Origin: Xestospongia bergquistia
Lineage: Eukaryota > Porifera > Demospongiae > Haplosclerida > Petrosiidae
Assembly (NCBI GenBank): GCA_963965975.1
Contig: OZ014422.1
Span: 4,859,155-4,923,154 of the forward strand
Direction: 5' to 3'
DNA length: 64,000 bases
Position numbers and translations under genes: made by a program. Every line of letters begins with the position of its first letter. Within the stretch, counting starts at the first letter, position 1. The notes under the pieces are model-generated. The model searched no databases and was not told the DNA's origin. It saw nothing but the letters and a program-made list of their open reading frames with translations. This document shows, one piece after another, positions 11,318 to 23,249 of the stretch.

Positions 11318-12341
11318 TTATTTTATCTTTGATTTTCTTTTTGAATTAACCACTCGAGATCCTTTAATCTTCTTAGCAGAATACTTAGTTACATGTTGTG
11401 TTCTTTTAGCTGGAGGTCTACGACTGTCCAGTGATGTTTCATCCATTGGTTCTTGAGAATCTTTGTCATCATTATATTCTGGTAATTTAGTAGCAACTAC
11501 ATGTAGACTGTTGTATATAGGCAAACAAACACTGCTCACAGTTTTTAGATGTAGAACTTTAATGTTACGCCAACCTCTTGGAATATGTCCAACTAAACTC
11601 TTTGACACAGTCAATGCATTGCTGACCAAGTGATTGGTTGGCATGGATAGACGACCAATACGGACTGACAATGACTTTGTTTTCTTGGTATAATAATGAG
11701 TAGCATTGATTGCAGCCTGAAACTCAGTTTTCAAGTCATTCTTATTTAAATTGATTGGAAGTGGTAATCCTCTTTTAAACATGAAAGCTTTACCAAGGTG
11801 GTGATAAAGAAAAGAGAATACTTTTTTATCAGCCAAATATAAATCATACATTGACGCTAATTGTTTTCGACGTTCATAGCTTTTATAGTGAGTGCGAATT
11901 TTACTTAGGGGAATAATCTAAAAAAAATCAAACAAATGATTTACTTTAACAAAGTCAACCAACCTTTATGATTAGTTTAACACCTTTCTCTTCCAATAAT
12001 GTCTTCACTTGAGGCTTGGGATCTTTTGTAAAAAGACAAATTTCCAATCCAGATGGATCATTCAATGAATGTGGCAATAAGCTAAGAAAACAGGCAAATT
12101 TAGTCTGTTATTAATTGCTGACCTTACATTCGCTTTGGCATAGAGGATGATGGTGGTACATTGTTATATTCACCAATTATATACACAAACTGGTCAGTTT
12201 GTAATAAATTCGGTTTTTTCTTTGCTTCTACTTGAGATACATATTGTTTTAAAGCTTCTACAGCAAGTTCGATCTATTAAAATCCTGCATAATAAACTAT
12301 TAAATTCAACTAACTCGTACCTGACTCGGATTTAACGTCAT
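11318..12341 (-). CDS. RSL1D1: Ribosomal L1 domain-containing protein 1 (RSL1D1)
   Basis: A nucleolar protein of the uL1 fold, known in animals to affect ribosome assembly and proliferation control. The first exon (12323-12341) encodes MTLNPSQ. Following exons give VEALKQYVSQVEAKKKPN, PSGLEICLFTKDPKPQVKTL and IIKIIPLSKIRTHYKSYERR, and the long last exon (from about 11870) holds the second half of the L1 domain: YDLYLADKKVFSFLYHHLGK, KRGLPLPINL and VGHIPRGWRNIKVLHLKT. The C-terminal 50 residues are basic, ending KSKIK, as in the family's nucleolar tail. Human RSL1D1 has a much longer lysine-rich tail. It diverges from HID1 with 81 bp between start codons. Confidence 0.88.
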
Positions 12342-12422
12342 CTTGAAGGTGTACACGTGTACAAGTTTAAAGGAAACAATTTCTTCTAAACTTATAAATA
12401 GATAAAATACGGGATTTTAAAG
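12342..12422. promoter_or_regulatory. Bidirectional promoter RSL1D1 / HID1
   Basis: The two start codons are 81 bp apart on opposite strands. The stretch is AT-rich and holds ACACGTGTAC (an E-box core CACGTG) near 12353-12362. The minimal spacing implies shared core promoter elements. Confidence 0.5.
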
Positions 12423-15400
12423 ATGGGGGGCTCTTCCAGCAAGGAATCCTTCAAGGCTGCTATATCTGAGCTGATCAGTAATGAACAGGTAAAAATACCT
12501 GCACACTGATATATAACATTAGCTAGATCACTAGAAAAAGTCAATGAAAGTAATTTTCTATAATGTTAAAGAATATGTATATTATAATAATGTATAATTA
12601 TATATTTATTCTCAGACTGTGGCAAGCTTGGGGGACTCGTTTTGGGATCGTTATTGGTCTGATGGCACCTTAACAAGTAACGATTTTTTCACCTTAATAA
12701 CTCATCAGCACATTAATGAAATGATGACAACAAGATCTGGGAATTTGACTGCTCTGTGTTTTAAAGTAATTTAAAGATTTTAACTTAAAATCATCAATCT
12801 GTTAACATTTAAGTCATAACAACAGATATTCTGCTGGCAACGAATGCCATATTTTATAGGAAATTAATACTGTACATCCTAGACTTATAATCAAAATTTA
12901 TCTCATTGAAGTATGACATTTTGTTGCCAACTGGCTAGCTATATGATTTAAACGTTAATATCTCTACACGACAATAACTGTTTCTCTAATTAGAGTGCAC
13001 ATGACTGATTCCTTAATGCATTTAAAATCATAGGTGTGTTACTTTCAATTTATTTATTGCATTATAATTATTTGTAATTTTATGGTCACCTACACAATAT
13101 TAAGTACACAAAGAATATGCACTCTAATTAGAGAAATGTATAGTTATTGTTGTGTCTTATATTTATTACTGAAAACCACAGATGTGTTAATAACTTTGTT
13201 TTTATATAGTTAGTATCACGTATTAGTGCAGCTACTTCTACTGCTTGTAGTGGTCCTAATGAACATGTTATTGGTAAGAAAATAACTAGAATAACTATGA
13301 AATTATTTCTTTCATTGAAGTGTTGAACTGTGTTCGTCTTTTAACACGACTTTTGCCATTTTTGTTTGAATCACCTGACTGGCGACTTTTGTTTTGGACA
13401 CCAGCACATGTCAATGAAGTCAGCTCATTTCATTGATTTGATATTTTACTTATATTATATTAATATATTCCATCATTTTTGTATTTGTTCTAGGCCCCTG
13501 ATCAAGGTTCACCTCTTGCATTAGCTCAAGTCTTGCTGGACTCACTGACAGTAGGGAACATAAAATACATTGATTACTTACTATATTGTGATTTTGTAGG
13601 ATCTTCTCTTTTGCCCTGATTTCACTGTGTTACCTGTTGCCACTCAAGGACCAGTTAGTAACTTAGTAATGACATACAATCCTTGAGTCAGTATTTCTAT
13701 TTATAGGAAAAACCTGATGATTTATCATCTTTAGACAGTTCTGACTACATTTGGTGAGAATAAAAACATATATAATATAAATTGATGACTCAAATTTTCA
13801 GGGAAGCTGGTATTGGTAGTTCAAAATCTCCAGGAACTACAAAACAAATTGACAGTAATAGAACAGAAATCATAAAACTACTAATAACTTCTTGTTCTGA
13901 GAGCTTGTATATTCCTTCAAATGGTATAATAAATATGACATGGTTTTATGTGTGAGTATGGTCTATTAGAAATATCACAAAGTCCTAATCAATGGCTGGC
14001 TCATTTTACATCACCTGCTAATCGACATGTTCTTCCACTTTTGACATCTTTACTCAATGTTATTTGTACCTATGATCCAGTTGGTTATGGAGTGCCGTAA
14101 GTTATATAATCTCAATATCTCTGTTGCAATACTCTATTAAATTAGGTATTATTATGCGCTAGTGAGAGACGTCCGTGAAGAACTTGTCGAGGCTTCTGCT
14201 AATTTTTTGGCAATTCTTCTCAACTATGCTTTACCATCATCTAATCCACCTGGTCATGTGATAAGCTCCACCCCTTTATCTGATGAACCAGTTTCTCCTG
14301 CAATGCAAGTTCAGAGAGAAACTGGTATAATGAACCTGTTTGCAGCTTACGTATCACGATTACATCAGACTGAAGTATTTTTCATCATGATTTATTATAA
14401 AGTAGCATGCATTGTTGTTTATAGGATCTAGATTTTTTAGTCAAAGGCCTCACTTCATTAATAGCTAATCCTTTACGTCAAGTAAATTATAATGTGTACA
14501 TTACTTGTGTCATGTATCTTATTGTCTTCAGACACAAACATATTTACCAGTGTCTGTTAAAAGAATTTACTTCACTGAAGTATTGTACATCTTGGCATGG
14601 AAGCTCATATGTTATAATCATGTAAGATATAAAATATTTAGAAAATAACATTTGATTTTGATGCTACAGAAATTCATGACCCATTTATTAAGGGGCTCAA
14701 TGTTGTTTGACTTATTGGTTCCTTTATTACATGAATTGTTGATTACTCGTGCTAACCCAAGTAAACATTTACTTAAGATCTTGTCACACTTTTTTGTGCT
14801 TAGATTTGGTAGGTTTATTACATGTTGGTGTCTTCATTCTTTTGGTATTGAGTGGAGAGAGGAACTTTGGTGTTCGATTGAACAAACCTTATGTTGGTAA
14901 ATCTAGTGTTGATATACCACGTTTTACTGGGACTCATGCAGATCTGTTATTTCTGGTTAGTTGTAGTATTCAATGACTTTGTTACTGCTTTTATATAGGT
15001 GTTTCACAAAGTGATCACAAGTGGTTTGTCGCGTATACAACCTTTGTATGATTGTTTGTTAACTGTTCTTGTAAATGGTATAGTTGTGTATTAGTAATAA
15101 CTCATTTATTGACAATTCTTCATGTAGTATCACCATATCTTAAGTCTCTCTCAATGGTGACTTGTACCAGACTAATGCATTTAATGGAGGTATGCAGTGA
15201 CTATTTACTTTATATCTAATTCTCTCCCTAGTCTTTTTCCACTCCATGGTACTTGTTTGCTAAGCCATCTAATCATTACCTCATTTTTTATCTTTTGGAG
15301 ATTTTTAATAATATTATACAATACCAGTTTGATGGTGAGTATTTCATAGAATATATCATATCTAGGGACCTTCTCCTATATGACAAACTCACTGACAGAG

Positions 15401-17043
15401 GAGATCCTCTATTGTTTTATAAGGCCCTTACTTTAATATGCATGTATTGAGTGAACAACTGTTCCTTTACAGGTAATATCAACATGGTATACACACTGGT
15501 GAGGTCTAAGGATGTTTTCTATCAAGTATGATCTCAGATATTTTAGTAAAGATTTTTAATATAATTCTTAGTTGGCAGCTTTGGATGAAGATTCTTGCCT
15601 TAAAATGTTTCCTCAACCTCGTCCTACTCGTCAAGAAGGAACAAAATCTGTTTTTTTGGAAGATAAAGAAGACGATGATAAACCACAAGAAGAAAAAGAA
15701 GATGAAGAGGAAGAGGATGAAGAGGATGAGGAAGAGGAACCAGAGGTAGTGCAAAAGAAAAGAGATGATACTCGAGAGGAACATGTGCCTGAAATTCAAC
15801 CAATTGAGCAGGTAAACCAATGTTTACAAAAAACAACATTCGATATTTTGATGTAAAGTCACTGAAAATGAACACATTGTGAATGTTGGAGTATAGAGAT
15901 GTCATAGATTGATCCCAGAGGTTGTCCCAACAATGTACCTGATTTCATGTAATTACAGATCACTTTAATTCTTGTAATGATAGTTCTGTAGTCACTAGTA
16001 AGTAATTGTGTTTAGAGATTGTTTAAGTTAGAAATTTACGATTTCTCTGCCCTGACTCAGCAAACATTTCATAAAATCTGTACATTTAACCTAGATTGTC
16101 ATATAGATATGATGAGCAGATTGAAAGCTTTGCTAAGTTGATGTCACGTCATGATTTTTTATTAGTGTTATTATATCTAGTCTATAACTTTACAGATTAC
16201 TCTGACATCAAAAGAAGTTGAAGTTACTACATCTGAGCCAACTACTCCTATACTGGAAGATGCTTCACATCAAGAAAAGTATTTTAGTTGTAACACAATG
16301 AAACCGTATTAGTTAACTTATTCAATAGATCAATTCCATCTCATTCTAGTCTTCAATACACTGTACCCTCATTTTCTTCCTCATATGACCTGCCTGCAAA
16401 AGGACCTACCAAAGGAGCTACTCCTAATAAACAAAGTGGACTACCACAACGAGAATTAATGCCAATGAGAAAACAAGTAGCTAAGAGAAACAAACAACTT
16501 TTTGAGCCAACAAGTCCTACAGACTTCAAACCAACACCAGACTGGGTTAGTAAATCGTACCCTATCATAAGCACTCTTTACCAAAGATGTTAGGTTCGTT
16601 CATGGAAAGAAAAATTGCCACTTCACACAATTCTTAGATTGCTACAAATTCTAGCTCCACAAGTAGAAAAGCTTTGTAATGACAAGTAAGTCATTGACCA
16701 TTATTACTATTGTATTGAGTCACTGTAGTGATATAAAAAGTGAAAAGGAGGTACTTGAATATCTAAAAAATGGAACATTAGTTGGACTTCTTCCAGTGCC
16801 ACACCCCATTATAATTAGAAAATATCAGGTAGATGAATTCTGTATTTTCATCATCCATCTGTCTGTCCTTTAGTCTAGTGCTAGTACTGAAATATGGTTC
16901 CATACATATATATGGGGGGTAATTTATGCTAGGTATGTTGACTATTGTTATTCAAATACTATATTGATATTAACAGGAATTTTGATCCACCTGTATGGTA
17001 TGATACCGAGGTGAAACTGTTCATCGTTAATAAAACTTTTTGA
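12423..17043 (+). CDS. HID1: HID1 domain-containing protein (Golgi / dense-core vesicle factor)
   Basis: HID1 is a peripheral Golgi protein needed for neuropeptide sorting and dense-core vesicle formation. The start MGGSSSKESFKAAISELISN has the N-myristoylation glycine known for the family. Family blocks follow: DSFWDRYWSDGTLTSNDFF, LNCVRLLTRLLPFLFESPDW, YYYALVRDVREELVEASANF, ILRLLQILAPQVEKLCND and the final NFDPPVWYDTEVKLFIVNK. About 20 small exons are separated by 40-400 bp introns. An acidic Glu/Asp tract encoded near 15650-15760 lies in the variable linker. The stop is at 17041-17043. A dense-core-vesicle gene in a likely sponge, without neurons, fits its general Golgi role. Confidence 0.9.
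12970..13152. repeat. Small inverted-repeat element inside a HID1 intron
   Basis: GACAATAACT...CTCTAATTAGAGTGCA at about 12970-12999 recurs as its reverse complement at about 13119-13152 (TGCACTCTAATTAGAG...AGTTATTGT). Each arm itself holds the perfect palindrome CTCTAATTAGAG. The roughly 180-bp foldback looks like a small MITE or hairpin; no convincing target duplication was found. Confidence 0.55.
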
Positions 17044-17246
17044 AGGATTTTATACTTAATATAATGTATATCTTGAATACAATCACCATATGTTTCACAA
17101 ATTGGTGGAGTATAAATAAAAATGTTATACTATAACAAGCACATGGTGTGTCCTAGTTGGCTATATACAGTAACACTGACTGCATTAATTTTCCATTTTT
17201 AAAACTTTAACAGAAAATCAAAATCAAAATTATCTCAAGTTTTTCA

Positions 17247-19087
17247 CTAATCTGCAGCAGCAGCAACTTTCTCTCGTTCAAAGTCTTTCTTCAATTTACC
17301 CTATATACAAAATGTACAAAAGTAATTGATAAATTTAATAGAATTTTATATTTACCAAAAAGGTTGCTTTCTCCTGAGGTGTCTGGAAACGACCATGACC
17401 AAATTTGGATGAAGTATCAATGAATTTAAGCTCAATTTCTTCACGATCTCTCCTTTTAAAGCTCACCAATAAAGACTATTAAAAACTATTAACATCAGTA
17501 ACTACTACTATTACTAATGTACCTTTCTCAAAGTGATGACACGTTTCTTAGGACCCATAACACATCCTTTAATCATCAAAAAATCATTATTGACAACACC
17601 ATAATGAGGAAAGCCACCCTAACAAAACAATAAATAACATCCAATTGATACAGTTCATACCATAGGGGTAATCCTCTTCTGAGTCAGATCACTCGCTGTC
17701 CCACCATTATTAGGATCCTCTTTACTTCCAATACGGTATATTTTCTTATTAACCTCTGTACGATGATGGTATCCTTTCTGACCAGCACGAGCAACAGAAT
17801 ACTGAACTCGACTAGGATGCCAGGCACCAATACAAGCAACTTTTCTAAGACCTTTGTGAGTTTTTCGAGGAAGTTTCTTAGTATGCCAACGTGACGTAAC
17901 ACCTAACAAAATATCACCACATGTCCCACTTTTTCCATCTAAAAATACCCTTAAATCCTTTCCCTTTAGTAACACCAATTGCATCAATCACTTCATTAGG
18001 TTGGAACACGTCAGATACATTTATCTCTTTCTCAAGATGTTCTTTAGCCCAATCCACCTAAAGAATCAAATGACAAACTGTTCCTAACACATCTCCTTAC
18101 TTTATCAGCAATAGTACCACCATTTATTTGTATTTCCATTAAGTGTGCTTTCTTTTGACGCAGACTTCTTATCATGCTTAGCTATGAGAAGAATTATCAT
18201 TTTTGATGTTGGAAACAAATTACATACAGTACCTGTGTGTGACAAAGAACACGAATCACTATACAAAATTTTTTCATTTTTTCAAAGTCCCTGTTAATAG
18301 AAATTTTTCCAGCTTCTTCAGACCAACGCTTAGCAGCTTTGGTGTAGGCAGTTTTCTTAGATTTGTACCTTTAAGGGACAGAAAATACCTGAAACTCATC
18401 AGCACATGTGAGAGGAGTTTCATTGGCAACACAATCAGTCAACAGACATAAAGTGCTGTTGTCACTGACATTACAATACACCGGAAAATATTGCTGTGAT
18501 TTTAAAGTACTTACCAAGTCTTGTAGAAACGTCTTTTACACTCATCTGTTAAATGCTGGGCAAATATAGTTTTAAACTGTCTAAGACCATGTGGTGTCTC
18601 TATGTACCCAACAACACCCACACAAACCATGGGTGGAGTGTCTAATATTGTAACTGCTTCAACTACTTCATTTTTATGAGTCTCTGCAGGGAAAATGGTA
18701 TTTTAAACACAGAATTACTACTAATAATGATAGATCATATTTTGTGTGCAGCAACAATCAATATTATTAATTATTGCAATAAATTTCAAGGCCTCACTAG
18801 ATCCAGGACGGTTGACGTCTCTAACAATATGAGTCATTCCAGCTTTATAACCCATAAAGGCTGTCAAATGACAGGGTTTGGTTGGGTCATCTTTTGGGAA
18901 GCTCTTCACTTTTCCCCGATGTCTTTTGCACCTTTTTCTTGGAAGAAAGCCCAAAGAGCCATGACGAGGTGCTGAGAACTTTCTATGAGACTGAAAGTAT
19001 AAATAAGTATATAACTTTTTATAATTCAACATGTTGTAATAGTATAAAATAAATATATATGACGATTAACAAAGATTAACTTACCAT
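17247..19087 (-). CDS. RPL3: Large-subunit ribosomal protein L3 (uL3)
   Basis: Part of the 60S subunit at the peptidyl-transferase centre. Exon 1 holds only the ATG (19085-19087). Exon 2 gives [33 protein letters not shown] and [16 protein letters not shown]. Later exons give [60 protein letters not shown] and [17 protein letters not shown], ending REKVAAAAD with the stop at 17247-17249. It is complete and uninterrupted, with about nine exons. A second, partial copy of its 5' end (ATG exon, intron 1 and part of exon 2) lies at about 23250-23440. Vertebrate RPL3 introns host snoRNAs; I looked for C/D boxes here and found no convincing one. Confidence 0.95.
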
Positions 19088-19222
19088 CCTTGCTTCTAAC
19101 TACAGAAGCTGCACGAGAATTTGTCGAGAAAAGCCCACGTTGTCCAAATCAACTGAGCATGCGCAACACAACGCTAAATGCGTATCAATTAGAATAGCAT
19201 ATATCTAGCCCCTCCTTTCAAG
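19088..19222. promoter_or_regulatory. Bidirectional promoter RPL3 / NDUFB10 pseudocopy
   Basis: A 135-bp space between the RPL3 ATG and the dead NDUFB10 copy. It holds GAGCATGCGCAA near 19155-19166, one base from the NRF-1 palindrome GCGCATGCGC, and CAAGATGGCTGC over the NDUFB10 start, a YY1-like motif often found at start sites of ribosomal and respiratory genes. The duplicated block keeps both motifs, with CCATGCGCAA at about 23476. Assignment of factors is inference. Confidence 0.5.
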
Positions 19223-19573
19223 ATGGCTGCAGAGAAGTATCCCAGAGAGTATCACCCGCGTACCTGGCATTCACGAAATAGATAGAAATGATTTCGTTGC
19301 TTTAAAAAAGCTAGATATCAATGGGCACGAGATAGGTAGTTACACTTACACCAACATACTTTGTCAATTCTTTTGTAGAGCAATTGATTTAGAAGAAGTC
19401 AAGATATTACGACAAAGAGTAAAGGATTGTCAAAGAAATGAAGATGTTAATCATCCTCAGCGATGTCGTGAACATGTAGACGCATACTTTAAAGCATTTC
19501 GCAAGTATCGATCTGAAGGTACAATAACATAATATACTATTTGTTGTTATTTCTCTTCCTAGGATGGTTCTAG
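19223..19573 (+). pseudogene. NDUFB10: NDUFB10 pseudogene (copy A)
   Basis: Colinear with the intact NDUFB10 at 23542-23901, including both introns. A one-base insertion in the region encoding the tenth residue shifts the frame, and translation stops within about 20 codons (MAAEKYPREYHPR...). A compensating one-base loss lies in the later A-run, and exon 3 also has a stop replacing Tyr. It is the partner of RPL3 at the shared promoter and may still be transcribed. Confidence 0.85.
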
Positions 19574-19702
19574 ATCACTAACAACAATTTACCGACATGT
19601 TACTCAGTCAATATAACAGAACTATAAATACCTAATATTGAAATTCCCTTAGCAGTGTACGCTGGCATTCCCACCTACAACAGTTGTATACAGATATATA
19701 GG

Positions 19703-20788
19703 TAATGAATGGCAAAAAATCTTCAATTGCTCTTGACAATGTTACAGCATCAGTTTTAGGAACATTGATCAATTCTATGGTGTCTTCGTGAATTTCTAAG
19801 AGAGAGTTAACTCAACGAATACATACAGCTAGCTGCTCTTTGTTTGATACATCTGTTGCTTCGTCGGCTATGATTGAAAGAAAAGGAGCCTCTCGTATTT
19901 TCTTGAGGAGATTTTGTAAAACACATAACCCCATTAGCTGTAGTTGTTCATTTAAAATTTCTGGTGAAAAGTATTTCCTCTCACTGAACCATTTCTTTAA
20001 CTCTGGACAGTCTTTACTTCTCAACTCTAAAAGTTGTAACAAGTTTCCTTCCATTTCATCATTCCTTCAAATGGCCGGCCAGTCCTTGTTTGGCCAAAAA
20101 TTGCAGTGAGGAAAGCTGTTTAATCAGCAAGTTCCAATGTAACTTTTGATCAGCTTGAGGTTGTTTGTGTAGGGAGGAATGTATTCCTTCTTGGTTCAAC
20201 ATCTGTCTGTATTTTCAACAATGCTTTCTTGTGAGTGCCTGAATCAGCATGACTAGAAAACTTTTCTCGATCTTTCTTCCAGTTGTTGAAGCCTTTCATT
20301 AGGAAATTATCCTCACTTTTAGTCCTTAAATGTAGTAGTACATAATGTGAGCCAAGGGAAGTCATTGTACCAGGCCACGTTGAAGGCACCATTTTTTTTC
20401 CTTGCTTTCTTTTACTTTTCTTAATAATTTGATCACTCTTTGGTTGAAATGGATTTAAGGTGACAGGTTGACAACATTCAGCTAAGCACACAGTATCTAA
20501 TCATGATAATAAATTCAATAATAACTCTAGTCGAACTCATTGTAGGCAAAATCTATGTAGTTACTTACTAGTGGAGTTGATGCTGCGGTCTTCTTCAAGT
20601 TTATCATGATCTTCATCAGATAAACCATTATGATTGCTGTCACTTTGACAGTCATTCTCAATTGAACCAGAGTCTTTAGAAAAAAATTGAAAAAGCTCTG
20701 TTTGTTTCCTAAACCTTTTCTTTAGTCCTGCTTCTGCCATATTTACTGACTGTGAAAGTGACAAGTGCACTACATGCAGCTGTGTCAA
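19703..20788 (-). mobile_element. Truncated hAT transposon (ZMYM1-like transposase, N-terminal half)
   Basis: Minus-strand reading pieces match a hAT transposase of the ZMYM1/DUF4371 group. They run in order: an N-terminal tail starting MAEAGLKKRFRKQTELFQFF, a TTF-type zinc-finger region (GFNNWKKDREKFSSHADSGT), the start of the RNase H-like catalytic domain (FLSIIADEATDVSNKEQLAV), then LEIHEDTIELINVPKTDA. The sequence stops at about 19703, where duplicated block A begins, so the C-terminal half and that terminal repeat are missing. The pieces lie in different frames with stops between them, so it is inactive. Confidence 0.75.
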
Positions 20789-20989
20789 TTTTGCAATATT
20801 CAGTGTGAAAGAGTTATTGGAATTTTTAAATGTTTTTACATAAAATGTGCATCTACAGGTGTAAATTGTATTATGAGGATAGGGATTGAAAAGTTGCTAA
20901 TCTAAATCAGTTGATTGTGGAACCATCTCACAATATACCAAAAATATTGGGGGGGGGGCGTTCCCCCTGTTCCTACCCCTATGGACTAG

Positions 20990-23249
20990 TATATATATAT
21001 ATATAAAATAAAGAGATACATTTAGAGAAAAATGTGGTTATTAATTTTCTTGAAAACATTTAAACACCACTATCAGCCTAACCTTAAAGGGGGGGGACAT
21101 GCCAAAGTTCAAAAATACTTTTTTTGCATAAATGAAATCTTTGACATGTCCAATTTACCCTAAAAATATTTCAATAATTTTTAAAAATTGTTATCGGACT
21201 AGATAGATCGCTTTGAAAGTCTTCAGCCATTACTTTGCACCTAGCATCGTTCCCCTTGTGACGTCACAAGGGAGCCCCACCCTAACAGGAAGAACGTTGC
21301 AATTGCAGAAGAAGCCTTGAAAGCGCTTCGAAAAGAAGCTTGCTTTTAACAGTGATAACAATTTTTAAAAATTATTGAAATATTTTTAGGGTAAATTGGA
21401 CATGTCAAAGATTTCATTTATGCAAAAAAAGTATTTTTGAATTTTGGCATGTCCCCCCCCCCTTTAAGCTTTTCAATACTTAATGAATATATTCAGTCAC
21501 AAAATTAGTCTACTATACAATTTATATAACTAAATTGTCCTCTAAACCTAACTAACAACTTCTAGATTTGAAAGCGTCAGCCTCGTCATATCACTAGTGT
21601 ATCTTTACCTAAAAACAAGTGATAATCAAAGCGACTACACCAGACACAGAATAAGCTACTGGAGAGTAGAGAAACTGACAACACCAGCTGGAGTTAGTAA
21701 CCTCCATATCAACTTCTACAGAAGTCATCTTTGCGTAATAGGAACAGGGCTGGGTAAATCTTAGTTACATGATTATTCCAGCCCCTCCTTCAATTATCTA
21801 TGCGCTGCTATATGAGGCAAAATTTCCTCAAGGATATCCTTGTTTGAGCACCAAGTGACAAGCTAATATTGTTTGCCACCACAATGACACTCACGTACCA
21901 CACCTTATCATGCAATTTAATATAACATAGTGTTTTGTTTTCCTGGTGATAATAAAGCACCTGGTATCTGGTGATAACCATATCATTGGTGTAACTAAAA
22001 AGCTCGACTTGTCTTGTATCCCTAGCTAACTGCAAGATTTTAGTGGCCATGATGCCAAAAATATCAATCCAAACAGTCCTTTTTGTCATTGGAATTATTC
22101 TACTTGCTCTTATTTTTTTCCCAGTAGGGCCTGGGGAACCAGTCCAATTAACTAAACCAAAAGATATCACTGCCTATATTACTGATCATTATTGTGACCA
22201 CGATTCACTTCTCCAAAATGCTAATGATGCTATTAAAAAAGCAGTTGAAGAGCAAAGAGAACTGCCTTCTATTCATCTAGCATATCTAAGCTTTGTAGGC
22301 TCCTATGCATGTGAATTACCTAAAAAGAACCCATTGATTATCTGGGGGCCACCTGGCTCAGGCAAAAAAGCAGGACTTCAACAGTTAACTAACCAATGGC
22401 GCAAACAAGGTAGAGTTGTTGTGAATGTAGATTTGAGTGACTTCGATGGAGATTTAAAGGAGCTTAATGAACTCATTGATGTAGCAGTGGCTGAGGCTTT
22501 CTCTAAAAAGCAAATACCACGTAAAGTTATATTAGCTCTTGATCAATCTATTATTACTGAAGAGGAAGAGATAGGAGATAGTGGTTTAAGTGGACTGTTT
22601 GTAAAATACATCAGAAAGTTAACCAAACCAGTCTTAAATTTGTTACTTACGCCTTTTAAATCATTCTTGCCATCATTTGTGGTAAATAAAATAGAAGAGA
22701 TCATGGAGGATCGATATGAAGACCGTTTAGACAATCTAGGTGATTACATGGAATCTTTCTTTAAAGGGAAGGGAGAAGCTTTGGAAGAAATCAACTTCAA
22801 AGATTTTTTTAGGGCTATTCGCATAATATCTCGAATTGAACCCAGTTATGCCCCTATCATTATATTCTCTGAATTGAATGGAATGGAAATATTAGGAGAC
22901 AAAGAAGGAAAGGTCTTTGTCAACCGTTTGATCACACTTTTGCATGAGTTTGAACAGAATGAAAATAATATACCAATTATAATCTCCTCCACAAACACCC
23001 TCTGGCTAACGAACGCTGGAGTAGATGACAAACTCTTTCAGCGCTATGAAATGTTTCCATTAAGTTCAGATGACCTTAACGAATTATTTGTGAAAAAGTT
23101 GCAAATTTGGAAAGAAGAAGAAATACAGCAAATTGTTCAAAATATAGGGGGCCTCCCCGAAGACATTAAAGAAGTTTATCGCCTAAATATACTGAATAAT
23201 ATGTCTCTTGACTCAGCATTGTCTCAAATTCAAGAAAAGGCTTCTACTC
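20990..23249 (+). repeat. Segmental duplication of 28500-30415 carrying the P-loop gene
   Basis: From about 20990 (minus the inserted MITE at 21088-21463) to 23249 the sequence parallels 28500-30415 at roughly 96-98% identity by eye, covering about 600 bp of 5' flank and most of the P-loop ORF. The match ends abruptly inside the ORF, where block B begins. High identity, including flanks, points to a recent copy. Confidence 0.85.
21088..21463. mobile_element. TTAA-flanked MITE (piggyBac-like, non-autonomous)
   Basis: A 376-bp element with terminal inverted repeats of about 115 bp starting AGGGGGGG and ending CCCCCCCT, flanked by TTAA at 21084-21087 and 21464-21467. The paralogous site at 28599-28602 has one TTAA and no insert, which proves the boundaries. 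TTAA duplication is the hallmark of piggyBac elements. No transposase is encoded. The core holds a perfect 20-bp palindrome, CCCTTGTGACGTCACAAGGG (21253-21272), with a consensus CRE (TGACGTCA). Confidence 0.9.

Larger units (their letters stand above)
18903..19704. repeat. Segmental duplication, copy A (RPL3 5' end, NDUFB10 copy, EME1 5' remnant)
   Basis: This block matches 23250-24207 at high identity: antisense RPL3 exon 2 start, intron 1, ATG exon, promoter, all of NDUFB10, and sequence after EME1 exon 1. Copy A lacks about 190 bp that contain EME1 exon 1 (23946-24132 in copy B). RPL3 is functional from copy A and NDUFB10 from copy B, so the duplication split a divergent pair between two loci. 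Confidence 0.85.

Noticed and set aside
15506-15905. Overlapping long ORFs on both strands around 15.6 kb
   Set aside because: They are shadows of the acidic GAA/GAT-rich exon of HID1.
18370-18530. Possible snoRNA in an RPL3 intron
   Set aside because: A CTGATGA-like C box occurs but no correctly placed D box or terminal stem follows.
22543-23031. Minus-strand ORFs inside the P-loop gene
   Set aside because: Shadows of the long plus-strand frame, recurring identically in the duplicate at 29713-30201.
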